64,000 nucleotides of DNA, from assembly GCF_014384705.1 (NCBI RefSeq), contig NZ_JACRSN010000013.1:17089-81088 (forward strand), given 5' to 3'. Below the pieces are notes generated by a model, which searched no databases, was not told the origin of the DNA, and worked only from the letters and a program-made list of their open reading frames with translations. Positions within the stretch are counted from its first letter, which is position 1; every line of letters begins with the position of its first letter. This document shows positions 52,301 to 61,202 of this stretch, piece by piece. The DNA is from Yeguia hominis. GTDB lineage: Bacteria > Bacillota > Clostridia > Oscillospirales > Acutalibacteraceae. The translations under genes and the position numbers were made by a program.

Positions 52301-55300
52301 GTTTTGCAACACCTGACGAGCAGAAAATCTTGTCGAGATATGTCGGTTGGGGCGGTATTCCCGAAGCCTTCGACGAACGAGCAGGAGCTTGGCATACAGA
52401 GTATGCAATGCTGAAAAACATCCTGACGCCGGAGGAATATGCGTCGGCAAGAGAAAGCACACTGACTGCATTTTACACTCCGCCCGAAGTATCTACCGCC
52501 ATTTACAAGGTGTTGGAACAGATGGGATTTCAGGAGGGCAACCTGCTTGAGCCGTCCTGCGGTATCGGTAATTTCATCGGTATGCTGCCCAAGTCAATGG
52601 AAAACGCAAAGGTTTACGGTGTTGAGCTTGATACCATTTCAGCCGGTATCGCTCAGCAGCTTTATCAGAAATCTTCCATTGCGGCACAGGGCTTTGAGGA
52701 AGTAAATGTCCCCGACAGCTTCTTTGACGGCATTATCGGCAATGTGCCTTTCGGAGATTTCAAAGTCTCCGATAAACGATACGACAAGTACAATTTCTTA
52801 ATCCACGATTATTTCTTTGCAAAATCGCTTGATAAGTTACGCCCCGGCGGTGTGATGGCTCTTGTGACAAGCAAAGGAACTATGGACAAGGAAAACTCCA
52901 ATGTGCGTAAATATATCGCACAGAGGGCGGAGCTTCTCGGAGCAATCAGACTTCCGAACGACACCTTCAAAGGTAATGCCGGGACAGAGGTCGTATCCGA
53001 TATTCTGTTTCTGCAAAAGCGAGACAGACTCATAGATATTGAGCCGGATTGGGTTCATCTTGACACCGACGAAAACGGTATAAGGATGAACTCATATTTT
53101 GTTCAGCACCCGGAAATGATACTCGGCGAAATGAAAATGGTAAGCGGTCGCTTCGGACCGGAAGCAACCTGTGAACCGTTTGAAAATGCCGACCTTTCGG
53201 AGCTTTTGAACGAAGCAGTCTCAAACATTCACGGAGAAATCTCCGAATACGAGGTTGCCGACGAACTGGAGGAAGAAGATAATTCTATCCCGGCAGACCC
53301 TATGGTAAGGAACTTCTCTTACACTGTTTTAGACGATAAAATCTATTTCCGTGAGAACTCCCGTATGTCCCCGGTGGAGGTATCTGCAACCGCTGAGAAC
53401 CGCATTAAGGGTATGATTGGGATAAGAGATTGCGTCCGTAACTTGATTGAACTGCAAACCGAGGATTACCCGGACAGCGAAATCAAACAGGCACAGGATA
53501 AGCTGAACACACTGTATGACAGCTTTACAAAGAAGTACGGACTGATTAACAGCCGTGCCAATACTTCTGCCTTTTCCGACGACAGCTCCTATGCTCTGCT
53601 CTCCGCTCTTGAGGTTATCAATGAAGATGGCGAACTGGAACGCAAGGCGGATATGTTCTTCAAAAGGACGATTAAACCGCACAAGCCGGTAACGGAGGTT
53701 GACACCGCAGACGAGGCTCTCGCTGTCTCTATGGGCGAAAAAGCAGCCATTGATATGGAATATATGATGGAGTTGTCCGGCAAAAGTGAGGAGGAATTAT
53801 TCGCTGACTTAAAGGGTGTAATCTTCTTAAATCCCCTTTATGAGTACGGTAATTCCTATGAGCCGAAGTATCTGATGGCAGACGAATATCTGTCGGGCAA
53901 TGTTCGTGAGAAGCTGGCGACAGCCAAAAGGTCTGCGGCACTGTATCCCGAAGATTACACCGTCAATGTGCAGGCACTTGAAAAGGTGCAGCCAAAGGAT
54001 TTGACGGCAAGCGAGATTTCCGTAAGGCTCGGTGCGACTTGGATACCGCCCGAAATATTCCAACAGTTTATGTTTGAGTTTCTCGACACCCCACGCTATG
54101 CACAATGGAATATCAAGGTTCACTACTCTCAGTTTACCGGCGAATGGAACATTGAGGGAAAGAGCTACGACCGTTCCAATGTAAAAGCGTACAGCACATA
54201 CGGTACTTCCCGCATCAACGCATATAAGATAATTGAGGAAACACTGAACCTGAAAGATGTCCGAATCTTTGACTATATCGAAGATGAGGAAGGCAGAAAG
54301 AAAGCCGTTCTCAATAAAAAAGAGACGGCAATCGCACAGGCAAAGCAGGAACTCATAAAGCAGGGCTTTCAGGACTGGATATGGGCTGACCCTGCCCGCC
54401 GAGAAAAACTCACGAAGATGTATAACGAAAAGTTCAACAGTATAAGACCCCGTGAGTACGACGGAAGCCACATTGTTTTCAACGGTATGAACCCGGAAAT
54501 CGAACTCCGTGAACATCAGAAAAATGCGGTTGCACACATTCTGTACGGCGGTAATACGCTGTTAGCACACGCAGTCGGTGCGGGCAAGACCTTTGAAATG
54601 GTAGCCGCCGCTATGGAGTCCAAACGACTGGGACTTTGCAATAAGTCGCTGTTCGTAGTGCCAAATCACTTAACCGAGCAATGGGCGGCGGAGTTCTTAC
54701 AACTCTATCCGGCGGCGAATATTCTCGTAGCGACAAAGCGAGATTTTGAGACAAAGAACCGCAAAAAGTTCTGCGGTCGAATTGCCACGGGAGATTATGA
54801 CGCCGTAATCATCGGTCATTCTCAGTTTGAGAAAATCCCGATGTCCATTGAAAGACAGAGGGCAATTCTTGAGCAGCAGCTTGAAGAACTGACAGACGGT
54901 ATTATGGATTTGAAGCGAAACCGTGGAGAAAACTTCTCCATTAAACAGCTTGAAAAGTCTAAAAAGTCCGTGAAACAAAAGCTGGAAAAGCTCAACGACC
55001 AAAGCCGAAAGGACGATGTTGTTACCTTTGAAGAACTCGGTGTGGACAGGCTTTTTATTGACGAGAGTCATTATTACAAGAACCTCTATCTTTACACCAA
55101 AATGCGTAATGTGGGCGGTATCGCTCAAACGGAAGCACAGAAATCCTCCGACCTGTTTATGAAGTGCCGATACCTTGACGAGCTTACAGGCGGTCGAGGA
55201 ACGGTATTTGCAACCGGTACTCCTATCTCAAACAGTATGGTGGAGCTATATACCATTCAGCGATACTTGCAGTACAACACGCTTGTCAAAAACAACTTGC

Positions 55301-56976
55301 AGCACTTCGACTCGTGGGCAAGTACCTTTGGAGAGACTGTAACAGCCGTTGAGCTTACCCCGGAGGGAACGGGTTACAGAGCGAAAACCCGCTTTGCGAA
55401 ATTCTACAACCTACCGGAGCTTATGGCGATGTTTAAGGAGGTCGCCGACATCAAGACGGCGGATATGCTGGAACTGCCTGTGCCGGAAGCACACTTCCAC
55501 AATGTTGCGGTCAAGCCTTCGGAAATGCAGAAAGAGATGGTTGCTTCCCTTGCGGAACGAGCCGAGAAAGTCCGTGGCGGCGGTGTAGATTCGAGTGTAG
55601 ATAATATGCTTAAAATTACAAACGACGGCAGGAAGTTAGCACTTGACCAGCGTATGCTTAACGATATGCTGCCTGATTTTGAGGGCAGTAAAATCAACGC
55701 CTGCGTCGATAACATCTACCGTATTTGGGAGGAAACAGCCGATAAAAAATCGGCACAGCTTGTGTTCTGCGACCTCTCAACTCCAAAGAATGACGGAACA
55801 TTCTCGGTATATAACGACATCAGAAAGAAGCTCATAGAGCGTGGTGTCCCCGAAAGCGAAGTCCGCTTTATCCACGAAGCAGATACCGATGTGAAGAAAA
55901 AAGAACTGTTCCAAAAGACCCGTAAAGGCGAGGTCAGAGTGCTTCTCGGCTCTACGCAAAAGATGGGAGCCGGCACGAATGTTCAGGACAGACTTATCGC
56001 ACTTCACGATGTGGATTGCCCGTGGAGACCGTCAGACTTGGAGCAGCGTTCCGGTCGAATTATCCGTCAGGGTAACTCAAATCCTGATGTAGATATTTAC
56101 CGCTATGTAACGGAGCAGACCTTTGACGCATATCTCTATCAGCTTGTAGAGGGAAAGCAAAAGTTCGCCAGTCAGATTATGACGAGCAAATCCCCGGTGC
56201 GTTCTGCCGAGGATATTGATGAAACCGCCCTTTCCTATGCAGAGATTAAAATGCTTGCCACCGGCAACCCGTATATTAAGGAGAAGATGGATTTGGACAT
56301 TCAAGTTCAAAAGCTGAAGCTCTTAAAATCCAACTTTCTATCTGAAAAATACGCTTTGGAAGATAAGATAATCAAATATTATCCGCAGCGAATTACAGCT
56401 TTGGAAAACCGTATTGAAGGATTGAAGCAAGATGTAGAAACTGCGAAACAGCACCCGAAACCAACGGACGACCGATTTGTCGGTATGGAGGTTAAGGGTG
56501 TTTTTTATTCCGAAAAAGCCGACGCCGGTAAAGCAATCATTGAAGCCTGCAAGCAGATGAACAGCCCCGACCCTATTCCTCTCGGCAAGTACCGAGGGTT
56601 TGAAACGGAACTGCTTTTTAATACCGCAGAGCGAAATTATGAGGTTCGACTGAAAGGTGCGACAAGCAGAAATGTTCCTCTCGGTGATGACGCACACGGC
56701 AATATTATCCGTCTTGATAACGGCATTGAGAGATTTGCCGAGAGCTTGTCGCTTGCGGAAAATGACCTTGAGAACACCACAAATCAGTTGGAAACCGCAA
56801 AGAAAGAAGTCCAAAAACCGTTTATCCAAGAGGAAGAACTAAAGACAAAGCTTGCCCGCTTGGACGAGCTGAATATCTTGCTCAATATGGATAAGCGAGA
56901 AAACGAAATTGTCGGCGGCGAACCCGATGAGGGCGAAGTGCCGAACACACGAAAGGAGAAAACCTATGAACGATAA
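49312..56976 (+). CDS. Giant methylase/SNF2-helicase fusion of the ICE
   Basis: A 2554-residue protein typical of Tn1549-like ICEs. An ArdC-like N-terminus (FDEQLLIYAQRPDATAVLEI) is followed by a disordered acidic linker (about 265-395). An N6-adenine methylase-like domain has SAM site LLEPSCGIGNF (about 1078) and catalytic-type NVPFG (about 1142) in place of NPPY. An SF2/SNF2 helicase carries Walker A GAGKT (about 1755), DESH (about 1915) and QRSGRIIRQG (about 2243). The C-terminus is coiled coil. It may protect transferred DNA from restriction or process it. GTG start after AAGGAGGTG. A complete tnpV is nested out of frame in the linker. Confidence 0.9.
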   Translation: MARKFDLISELYERTCFAVTDNPVNWQSFLKTAGRNFRLRFDEQLLIYAQRPDATAVLEIERWNGTFGRWVNRGAKGIAVFEDTDRSRQRLIHYFDISDTHESRHSRPVPIWEMRPEYEAEVIETLENTFGAVNDTTSIENVVKESIANAVEDNIADYISDFMSLGAGSDIEYLSADEANALYLELVRNSVSYMVMARLGLNADKVYSPDDFAGISSFNSQEVLNAVGIATSDIAEMALLPVSRTISTLSKENRIIDEQEQSEYNKDIKDERSQSDERNHIHDGGRLQSSEPETAGADGSDSRQMVADEENLSEGTSQNPVLQSSDERDSEQSLGGGSAESQRTGGNSREADGTESRADGADESGRYDEVGSPDEQHQELGTGNREESGNIRLEYYDRNHEDKSLPFFGGDDTIREILGTTPHLSASKEKIKDFYERNTDNATRTEYIKGIFNNDYTRLTLNDGRLVGYKTFQNVLHLWEGEYENRTAQSFYDWGVIAQHFEAMRLLGELTDTMKPIPSMDGQLTLIMGNQAEEQKTSAFTFSQEIIDAVLTRGSGVSEGKMRIYEQFEKSISAKENADFLKNEYGWGGSYPVIIGAGIDEQHDGKGITISKGIGSDKPHITLSWSQVEKRIGDLIRMDRYLNPKEKEKYPEWLEKQEERRAELAEQRKNREILSTAPPEPENKEDEPEAQYEYHLGDSVYIGASQYEILSFDENRVMLYDFDMPLFNKELSREEFDRKVRENPMNDHLKVSVLPAEEKTVTGENKAQNDTETVPDFSPKTGYDDAFFIDRDNESVTWMYYNPDSNAGGQYVTNTLSFDEIQQVAREYDSAEDFFDYLGSIANQELADVGTEWFVDADREFHRTPDLTDCTSATMEALIENTERADMVATNIGNVPIEDYREIVATQNGFDSDEEMYNEGVRIGNGYDKEPEPIVPAWEQKKKSKVKSFDLHPDIPMSERHNFDLANNQVEEVNKKERFHRNYAAIKVLRDCQNENRFATPDEQKILSRYVGWGGIPEAFDERAGAWHTEYAMLKNILTPEEYASARESTLTAFYTPPEVSTAIYKVLEQMGFQEGNLLEPSCGIGNFIGMLPKSMENAKVYGVELDTISAGIAQQLYQKSSIAAQGFEEVNVPDSFFDGIIGNVPFGDFKVSDKRYDKYNFLIHDYFFAKSLDKLRPGGVMALVTSKGTMDKENSNVRKYIAQRAELLGAIRLPNDTFKGNAGTEVVSDILFLQKRDRLIDIEPDWVHLDTDENGIRMNSYFVQHPEMILGEMKMVSGRFGPEATCEPFENADLSELLNEAVSNIHGEISEYEVADELEEEDNSIPADPMVRNFSYTVLDDKIYFRENSRMSPVEVSATAENRIKGMIGIRDCVRNLIELQTEDYPDSEIKQAQDKLNTLYDSFTKKYGLINSRANTSAFSDDSSYALLSALEVINEDGELERKADMFFKRTIKPHKPVTEVDTADEALAVSMGEKAAIDMEYMMELSGKSEEELFADLKGVIFLNPLYEYGNSYEPKYLMADEYLSGNVREKLATAKRSAALYPEDYTVNVQALEKVQPKDLTASEISVRLGATWIPPEIFQQFMFEFLDTPRYAQWNIKVHYSQFTGEWNIEGKSYDRSNVKAYSTYGTSRINAYKIIEETLNLKDVRIFDYIEDEEGRKKAVLNKKETAIAQAKQELIKQGFQDWIWADPARREKLTKMYNEKFNSIRPREYDGSHIVFNGMNPEIELREHQKNAVAHILYGGNTLLAHAVGAGKTFEMVAAAMESKRLGLCNKSLFVVPNHLTEQWAAEFLQLYPAANILVATKRDFETKNRKKFCGRIATGDYDAVIIGHSQFEKIPMSIERQRAILEQQLEELTDGIMDLKRNRGENFSIKQLEKSKKSVKQKLEKLNDQSRKDDVVTFEELGVDRLFIDESHYYKNLYLYTKMRNVGGIAQTEAQKSSDLFMKCRYLDELTGGRGTVFATGTPISNSMVELYTIQRYLQYNTLVKNNLQHFDSWASTFGETVTAVELTPEGTGYRAKTRFAKFYNLPELMAMFKEVADIKTADMLELPVPEAHFHNVAVKPSEMQKEMVASLAERAEKVRGGGVDSSVDNMLKITNDGRKLALDQRMLNDMLPDFEGSKINACVDNIYRIWEETADKKSAQLVFCDLSTPKNDGTFSVYNDIRKKLIERGVPESEVRFIHEADTDVKKKELFQKTRKGEVRVLLGSTQKMGAGTNVQDRLIALHDVDCPWRPSDLEQRSGRIIRQGNSNPDVDIYRYVTEQTFDAYLYQLVEGKQKFASQIMTSKSPVRSAEDIDETALSYAEIKMLATGNPYIKEKMDLDIQVQKLKLLKSNFLSEKYALEDKIIKYYPQRITALENRIEGLKQDVETAKQHPKPTDDRFVGMEVKGVFYSEKADAGKAIIEACKQMNSPDPIPLGKYRGFETELLFNTAERNYEVRLKGATSRNVPLGDDAHGNIIRLDNGIERFAESLSLAENDLENTTNQLETAKKEVQKPFIQEEELKTKLARLDELNILLNMDKRENEIVGGEPDEGEVPNTRKEKTYER
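50138..50491 (+). CDS. tnpV: TnpV-family protein, nested out of frame inside the helicase gene
   Basis: A 117-residue protein in the +1 frame of the helicase gene. It begins MSEITYTMVGDYNLPNLKLP and continues with the TnpV features RMRxxYLKEHH-like RRTYLKEHHKILYYNLL, and ends KWVRLMNNIRNSAQEIV. TnpV proteins are small transposon-encoded proteins of unknown role. The ATG is 8 bases after AAAGGAG, a real ribosome site. In the same bases the helicase frame codes only a Ser/Glu/Gly/Asp-rich disordered linker. So both frames appear to be used. Confidence 0.8.
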   Translation: MSEITYTMVGDYNLPNLKLPEQTEVTLGRWSQMRRTYLKEHHKILYYNLLTKGILNSHLAEVQQRASELEETLVKQMAQKAGLTEQMKAEDMMKWVRLMNNIRNSAQEIVKNQVIFA

Positions 56977-57358
56977 AATGACACCCGATAAGGAAAGAGA
57001 AAACTGCCCTTGCAGAAAAGCAATCATTAACCCTTTTGACGCAATGATGATGGTTGTGGTCAGGAGACTTGATAAAGCATATCTCGAATTGAAAAGAAGC
57101 AAACCGCCCGCAAAGGAAGCAGAATTTGCCCTTAGAAATGCAAAGCTTTCTTTCTACGGAGAGTTGGTTCGACAGAGCATTGAAACGGTGTTTTCGCCGG
57201 AAGAAATCATTGCTTTGTATGAAAACGACGACCTTGCGGGAGGTGCTTGGACTGTTTGGAATGACATCGGCTGCCCTGTTGATAAGATACTCATTATCAT
57301 TGCAAAGCTCAGTATCAACGAACCGATACAGAAAGCGGTTGCCGATTTGCTGATGTAG
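56966..57358 (+). CDS. ICE protein of unknown function, 130 residues
   Basis: MNDKMTPDKERENCPCRKAI at the start, with helical segments and a hydrophobic end (IDKILIIIAKLSI-like). ATG follows AAAGGAG and overlaps the end of the helicase gene by 11 bases. It is part of the ICE operon between the helicase and the Toprim protein. Not recognised. Confidence 0.7.
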   Translation: MNDKMTPDKERENCPCRKAIINPFDAMMMVVVRRLDKAYLELKRSKPPAKEAEFALRNAKLSFYGELVRQSIETVFSPEEIIALYENDDLAGGAWTVWNDIGCPVDKILIIIAKLSINEPIQKAVADLLM

Positions 57359-57374
57359 AACGGCGGTGATAATT

Positions 57375-58328
57375 ATGCCGTATATTGCACCGGAAGTCAT
57401 AACCGAAGCCAAACGAATGGATTTATTAACCTATCTTAGAGAGTATGAACCGGGCGAGCTTGTTAAATTTTCAAGTAACACCTACACCACAAGAACCCAC
57501 GACAGCTTGAAGATTTCCAACGGCAAATGGATGTGGTGGTCGAGAGGTATCGGGGGCAAATCTGCCCTCGATTACCTTATCAAAGTCCGTGGAATGGATT
57601 TTGTGGAGGCGGTTCAGACCATTATGGGAAACGGTTCAGTCAGCTTTCCGACTTGTGAAAACATCAAATGTTATGAGAACCAGCCTTTGCTTCTGCCTGA
57701 AAAAAGCCCCACTACCGATGTGGTATTTGATTATCTTTTCGGGCGTGGGATTGATTATGAAATTATCAACTACTGCTTGGAACAGAAGCTAATCATCGAG
57801 TCGCTCCCATATCATAATGCTGTTTTTATCGGCTATGACGAGAACAAAGAACCTAAATACGCCGCATACAGAGCAACAAATCAATCAAGAATTATGGGCG
57901 ACTGCACCGGAAGCAAAAAGCAATATTCTTTCCGCCTGACTGCCGAGAACACCGGAGAGGTTCATCTTTTTGAGTGTGCCATTGACCTGCTTTCCTATGC
58001 AACTTTGATGAAGCTGGAGGGCAAAGACTGGCGACAGTTTAACCTTGTTTCTCTTGCGGGAGTGTATTCCCCAAAGCAGAAAATCGAGGACTCGAAAGTG
58101 CCTGTTACACTCGGCAGGCTGCTTGAAAAGGACAAAACAATCAGGCGAATTGTTCTTCATTTGGACAATGATATTGCCGGAAGAAAAGCGACCAAAGCGT
58201 TGCAGACGATTCTTTCAGATAAGTATGAAGTCGTTGACGACCCTCCCCAATATGGGAAAGATGTCAACGACTTTCTTTGTAAACGCTTGGGAATAAAAGA
58301 TAAAACCGAAAGGAGTTTTGCACGATGA
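57375..58328 (+). CDS. DUF3991/Toprim-domain protein (primase-like)
   Basis: A 317-residue protein. The N-terminal DUF3991 region (TRTHDSLKISNGKWMWWSRG, GGKSALDYLIKVRG) is the primase CHC2-like fold without zinc cysteines. The Toprim domain has the catalytic Glu in VHLFECAIDLLSYATL and the Asp-x-Asp in RIVLHLDNDIAGRKA. It probably primes replication of the transferred strand. I chose the ATG at 57375 after GGCGGTGA. It overlaps the next gene by 4 bases. Confidence 0.85.
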   Translation: MPYIAPEVITEAKRMDLLTYLREYEPGELVKFSSNTYTTRTHDSLKISNGKWMWWSRGIGGKSALDYLIKVRGMDFVEAVQTIMGNGSVSFPTCENIKCYENQPLLLPEKSPTTDVVFDYLFGRGIDYEIINYCLEQKLIIESLPYHNAVFIGYDENKEPKYAAYRATNQSRIMGDCTGSKKQYSFRLTAENTGEVHLFECAIDLLSYATLMKLEGKDWRQFNLVSLAGVYSPKQKIEDSKVPVTLGRLLEKDKTIRRIVLHLDNDIAGRKATKALQTILSDKYEVVDDPPQYGKDVNDFLCKRLGIKDKTERSFAR

Positions 58329-59242
58329 AACTAAAAGAAATCAGAGAAATGTACCCGGAGGGAACGCAGATTGTACTCACTGAAATGGCTGGCGAAAGTC
58401 AAATGCCCTACGGTCTGAAAGGAACGGTTAAATTCGTTGACGACGCCGGACAGATTCATATGAGTTGGGAAAACGGAAGCTCCCTCGCCTTGAATATTAA
58501 CGAGGATACCTTTGAAAAGGTAGAAGCACCTGAGAAGATTTCCGTCATTCTTGTTGAGCCGGGCAGGTATCCGAAGCTCATTGAAATCGAGGATACGCTT
58601 GAAGCAATGCAGTCTCTTGTGGAGGGAGATATTGAAGAATATATGCCCTTTGAGGACGAAGTTGCCATCATCTGCAACGATGAAGGAAAGATGAACGGCT
58701 TGCCGTTGAACAGGGCAGTTTATTCCGAGCCTGAGAATGTTGAGATGAGTTATCCGCAGTTGAAAGCTCATTTCCGGCAGGCAGAAAAAGAAAGAAACCA
58801 CACGACCGGATATATTGTTTTTACGGATGACAGCTTTGACAAGCCTTACACAGAGGAACAAAGAACCTATGTTGTCAGCAGTAACAATAAGGCTTTCATT
58901 GAGGGTATGGGAGGATATTCTATCTATGCTTCTTCCCTTGACGGCTCGGATAAATGTGTGCGACTGGAAGCGTATATGGCTGATGAACACGGCGGCAAGG
59001 ATGGTTGGAAGATTGAAAAATGTTATGTGAAAGACGACAGCAACCGTGAAATGCTCGACATTATTGCCGGCAAGTTCTTCATTGCATACGCACCGATTGA
59101 GTCGGAAAAGTTCCTCAGTATGCCGAAAGAACTGGCTCGTAAGTACGAGGAAAAGTTCAAATACCCGGAGAGATTTTATAAGTCCTTGGACGGTATTGAA
59201 GCAAAGCCGTATAAGCCTGTCTCAAAGGATATGGAGAGATAA
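58325..59242 (+). CDS. DUF4314/DUF3846 fusion protein
   Basis: A 305-residue ICE protein. Residues 1-65 match DUF4314 (GTQIVLTEMAGE, GLKGTVKFVDDAGQIHMSWE). Residues about 75-150 match DUF3846 (VILVEPGRYPKLIEIEDTL, ICNDEGKMNGLPLNRAVY). The remainder is an unknown alpha/beta part. DUF3846 and similar small domains are common in mobile-element proteins, perhaps linked to anti-defence. ATGA overlap with the Toprim gene. Confidence 0.85.
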   Translation: MKLKEIREMYPEGTQIVLTEMAGESQMPYGLKGTVKFVDDAGQIHMSWENGSSLALNINEDTFEKVEAPEKISVILVEPGRYPKLIEIEDTLEAMQSLVEGDIEEYMPFEDEVAIICNDEGKMNGLPLNRAVYSEPENVEMSYPQLKAHFRQAEKERNHTTGYIVFTDDSFDKPYTEEQRTYVVSSNNKAFIEGMGGYSIYASSLDGSDKCVRLEAYMADEHGGKDGWKIEKCYVKDDSNREMLDIIAGKFFIAYAPIESEKFLSMPKELARKYEEKFKYPERFYKSLDGIEAKPYKPVSKDMER

Positions 59243-59375
59243 GAGTCAATCTATGGGGCAACCCTGAGTGTCTGCATAATCTTAGCGAGCAGACCATTTA
59301 TGGACAGGAATGTCCAAAACGGTACACTCGTTAGGGGTTGCCCCTAATACCCCAAGCAAGAAAGGAGCATAAGCT

Positions 59376-59519
59376 TTGCGGGAGATAGTATTGGTCGCCG
59401 CCGGGTTACTCATCGGCGGCTTTTTCGGAGTAACAACAATGTGCCTGTTTCAGATAAACCGGGACAGACACTATATTTACAGAAAGGACAGCGATAAAAA
59501 TGAGCAAGAGAAACATTGA
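59376..59519 (+). CDS. DUF3789 membrane peptide
   Basis: A 47-residue protein with a single membrane helix (VAAGLLIGGFFGVTTMCLFQ) and a charged tail, matching the small DUF3789 family of ICEs. The TTG start is 8 bases after AAAGGAG. It overlaps mobC by 20 bases in another frame. The 59243-59375 gap before it holds no gene; it may hold the transfer origin, since mobC and the relaxase follow. Confidence 0.7.
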   Translation: MREIVLVAAGLLIGGFFGVTTMCLFQINRDRHYIYRKDSDKNEQEKH

Positions 59520-59841
59520 AAAGCACATTCTGATGAACAAGGCAGAAGCTCAGGATTTGCAGAAAAAAGCAAAGCGGGCGTGTCTTTCCGAAGGCGGACT
59601 TATCCGTTTGCTTCTCAGAGGATACGAGCCGAGAGAAAAGCCCGATGAAAGATTTTACGATGTTATGCGTGAGCTTTCCGCTATCGGCAACAACATCAAT
59701 CAGCTTGCGGCGAAAGCAAACACCCTCGGATTTGTGGACGCACCGCAGCTCAAAAAGGAAGCCGAGCGTTGGCACAAGTTTCAGGCTGATGTGGAGCGTA
59801 CTTTTTTAAGACCCGATAAGAGCGATATGAAATGGCAGTAA
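59500..59841 (+). CDS. mobC: MobC-like relaxosome accessory protein
   Basis: A 113-residue protein with the ribbon-helix-helix start and the conserved MobC end (ELSAIGNNINQLAAKANTLG). It would bind the transfer origin and assist the relaxase. ATG at 59500 has GGACAGCGAT upstream, a weak ribosome site, so it may be coupled to DUF3789. It overlaps the relaxase gene by 10 bases. Confidence 0.85.
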   Translation: MSKRNIEKHILMNKAEAQDLQKKAKRACLSEGGLIRLLLRGYEPREKPDERFYDVMRELSAIGNNINQLAAKANTLGFVDAPQLKKEAERWHKFQADVERTFLRPDKSDMKWQ

Positions 59842-61202
59842 GTAAATTGTGGTCGGTCACATCAAGGCTCGGTCAGGTAATCGACTATGCCGCCAATCCC
59901 GAAAAGACGGCGGCAGACATTTACACCGAGGAACAGTATCAGGCTCTCCGTGATGTTCTCAGCTATGCAAAGGACGAAGAAAAAACCGAGCGTGAGTTTT
60001 TCGTAGAGGGTATCAACTGCAACCCTGCGACCGCAAGAGACCAGTTTATATCTGTAAAAAAAGCATACGGCAAAGACGACGGCATTCAAGCCTATCACGG
60101 ATACCTGAGCTTTAAGGAACAGGACATATCCCCGGAGCTTGCACAGAAAATCGGAATGGAATTTGCAAACGAAGTGTGGGGCAAAAGATTTCAGGTGGTG
60201 GTTACTACTCATCTGAACACGAAACACCTGCACTGTCATTATGTAATAAACTCCGTTTCCTTTGTGGACGGCAAGCGGTTATGGGGCGACGAAAAAGCGT
60301 GGTTCAAGTTTCGTTTGGTTGCCGACTGCCTTTGTGAAAAGTACGGACTGTATTACAATCCGAACCCAAACCGCAGTAAGCAATCCTCTTATTACTACAA
60401 GCAGGAACAAGCCGGTATGCCGAGCCGATATTCAATGACCCGTGACGCCATTGATGAAGCGATTGCACACAGCACCAACTTAAAGACCTTTGATTATATC
60501 CTGACTCAGATGGGCTATGAACATTGTCTCAGCGACAGTCGAAAGTATTGGACGATTGTCCCGAAAGGATACAAGAAGCCGATACGACTTAAATCACTCG
60601 GAGAGAATTATACCGAGGACGCAATCAAGCGTAGGCTGACGGAAAATCAAAAGGTTCTTATCGTTCCTTTTGCAAAGGAAACGGTAAGAGTCAGGCAGTA
60701 CCGAATGCCCACAAGAGAACACAAAGTCAAAAAGGTCGGCGGACTGTATGGGCTGTATCTGCATTACTGCTATAAGCTGGGTTATCTGCCGAAGTACAAA
60801 AAACAGAATACCGCAAGGCTTCACTATCTTTTGAAAGAAGATTTGCTGAAGCTCGACAAAATCACTCAGGAGACAAGGCTGCTTGGACGGGAGAACATTT
60901 CTACCGACGAGCAGCTTTTCTCATATAAAGAGTCCGTGTTGTCGCAAATCAAATCCTTGACTGACGATAGAACGCACCTGCGAAAACAGTTAAGAAGAAA
61001 TTTGAGTGACGATGAGCTATCAAATGTCAAAGAGCAGATTACGGCAATCACGAGCAAGCTGTGGACTCTCCGCAAAGAGGTCGGTCTTTGTGATGACATA
61101 GCCGAAAGGTCAAAGGTTATTGAAGCCAACCTTGAAACGGTAAGAGTTTACGAAGAAAAACAAGAACGAAAGGAGCAGAACCGTAATGACAAACGGAGGT
61201 GA
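59832..61202 (+). CDS. MOBP-type relaxase/mobilisation nuclease
   Basis: A 456-residue relaxase that nicks the transfer origin. The metal-binding His cluster is in HLNTKHLHCHYVIN at about residues 126-140; a candidate catalytic Tyr is in QVIDYAANPEKT near residue 18. The C-terminal third is coiled coil. It is a full-length, intact member of the relaxase family of Tn1549-like ICEs. It overlaps mobC and the PcfB-like gene, so the set is translationally coupled. Confidence 0.92.
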   Translation: MAVSKLWSVTSRLGQVIDYAANPEKTAADIYTEEQYQALRDVLSYAKDEEKTEREFFVEGINCNPATARDQFISVKKAYGKDDGIQAYHGYLSFKEQDISPELAQKIGMEFANEVWGKRFQVVVTTHLNTKHLHCHYVINSVSFVDGKRLWGDEKAWFKFRLVADCLCEKYGLYYNPNPNRSKQSSYYYKQEQAGMPSRYSMTRDAIDEAIAHSTNLKTFDYILTQMGYEHCLSDSRKYWTIVPKGYKKPIRLKSLGENYTEDAIKRRLTENQKVLIVPFAKETVRVRQYRMPTREHKVKKVGGLYGLYLHYCYKLGYLPKYKKQNTARLHYLLKEDLLKLDKITQETRLLGRENISTDEQLFSYKESVLSQIKSLTDDRTHLRKQLRRNLSDDELSNVKEQITAITSKLWTLRKEVGLCDDIAERSKVIEANLETVRVYEEKQERKEQNRNDKRR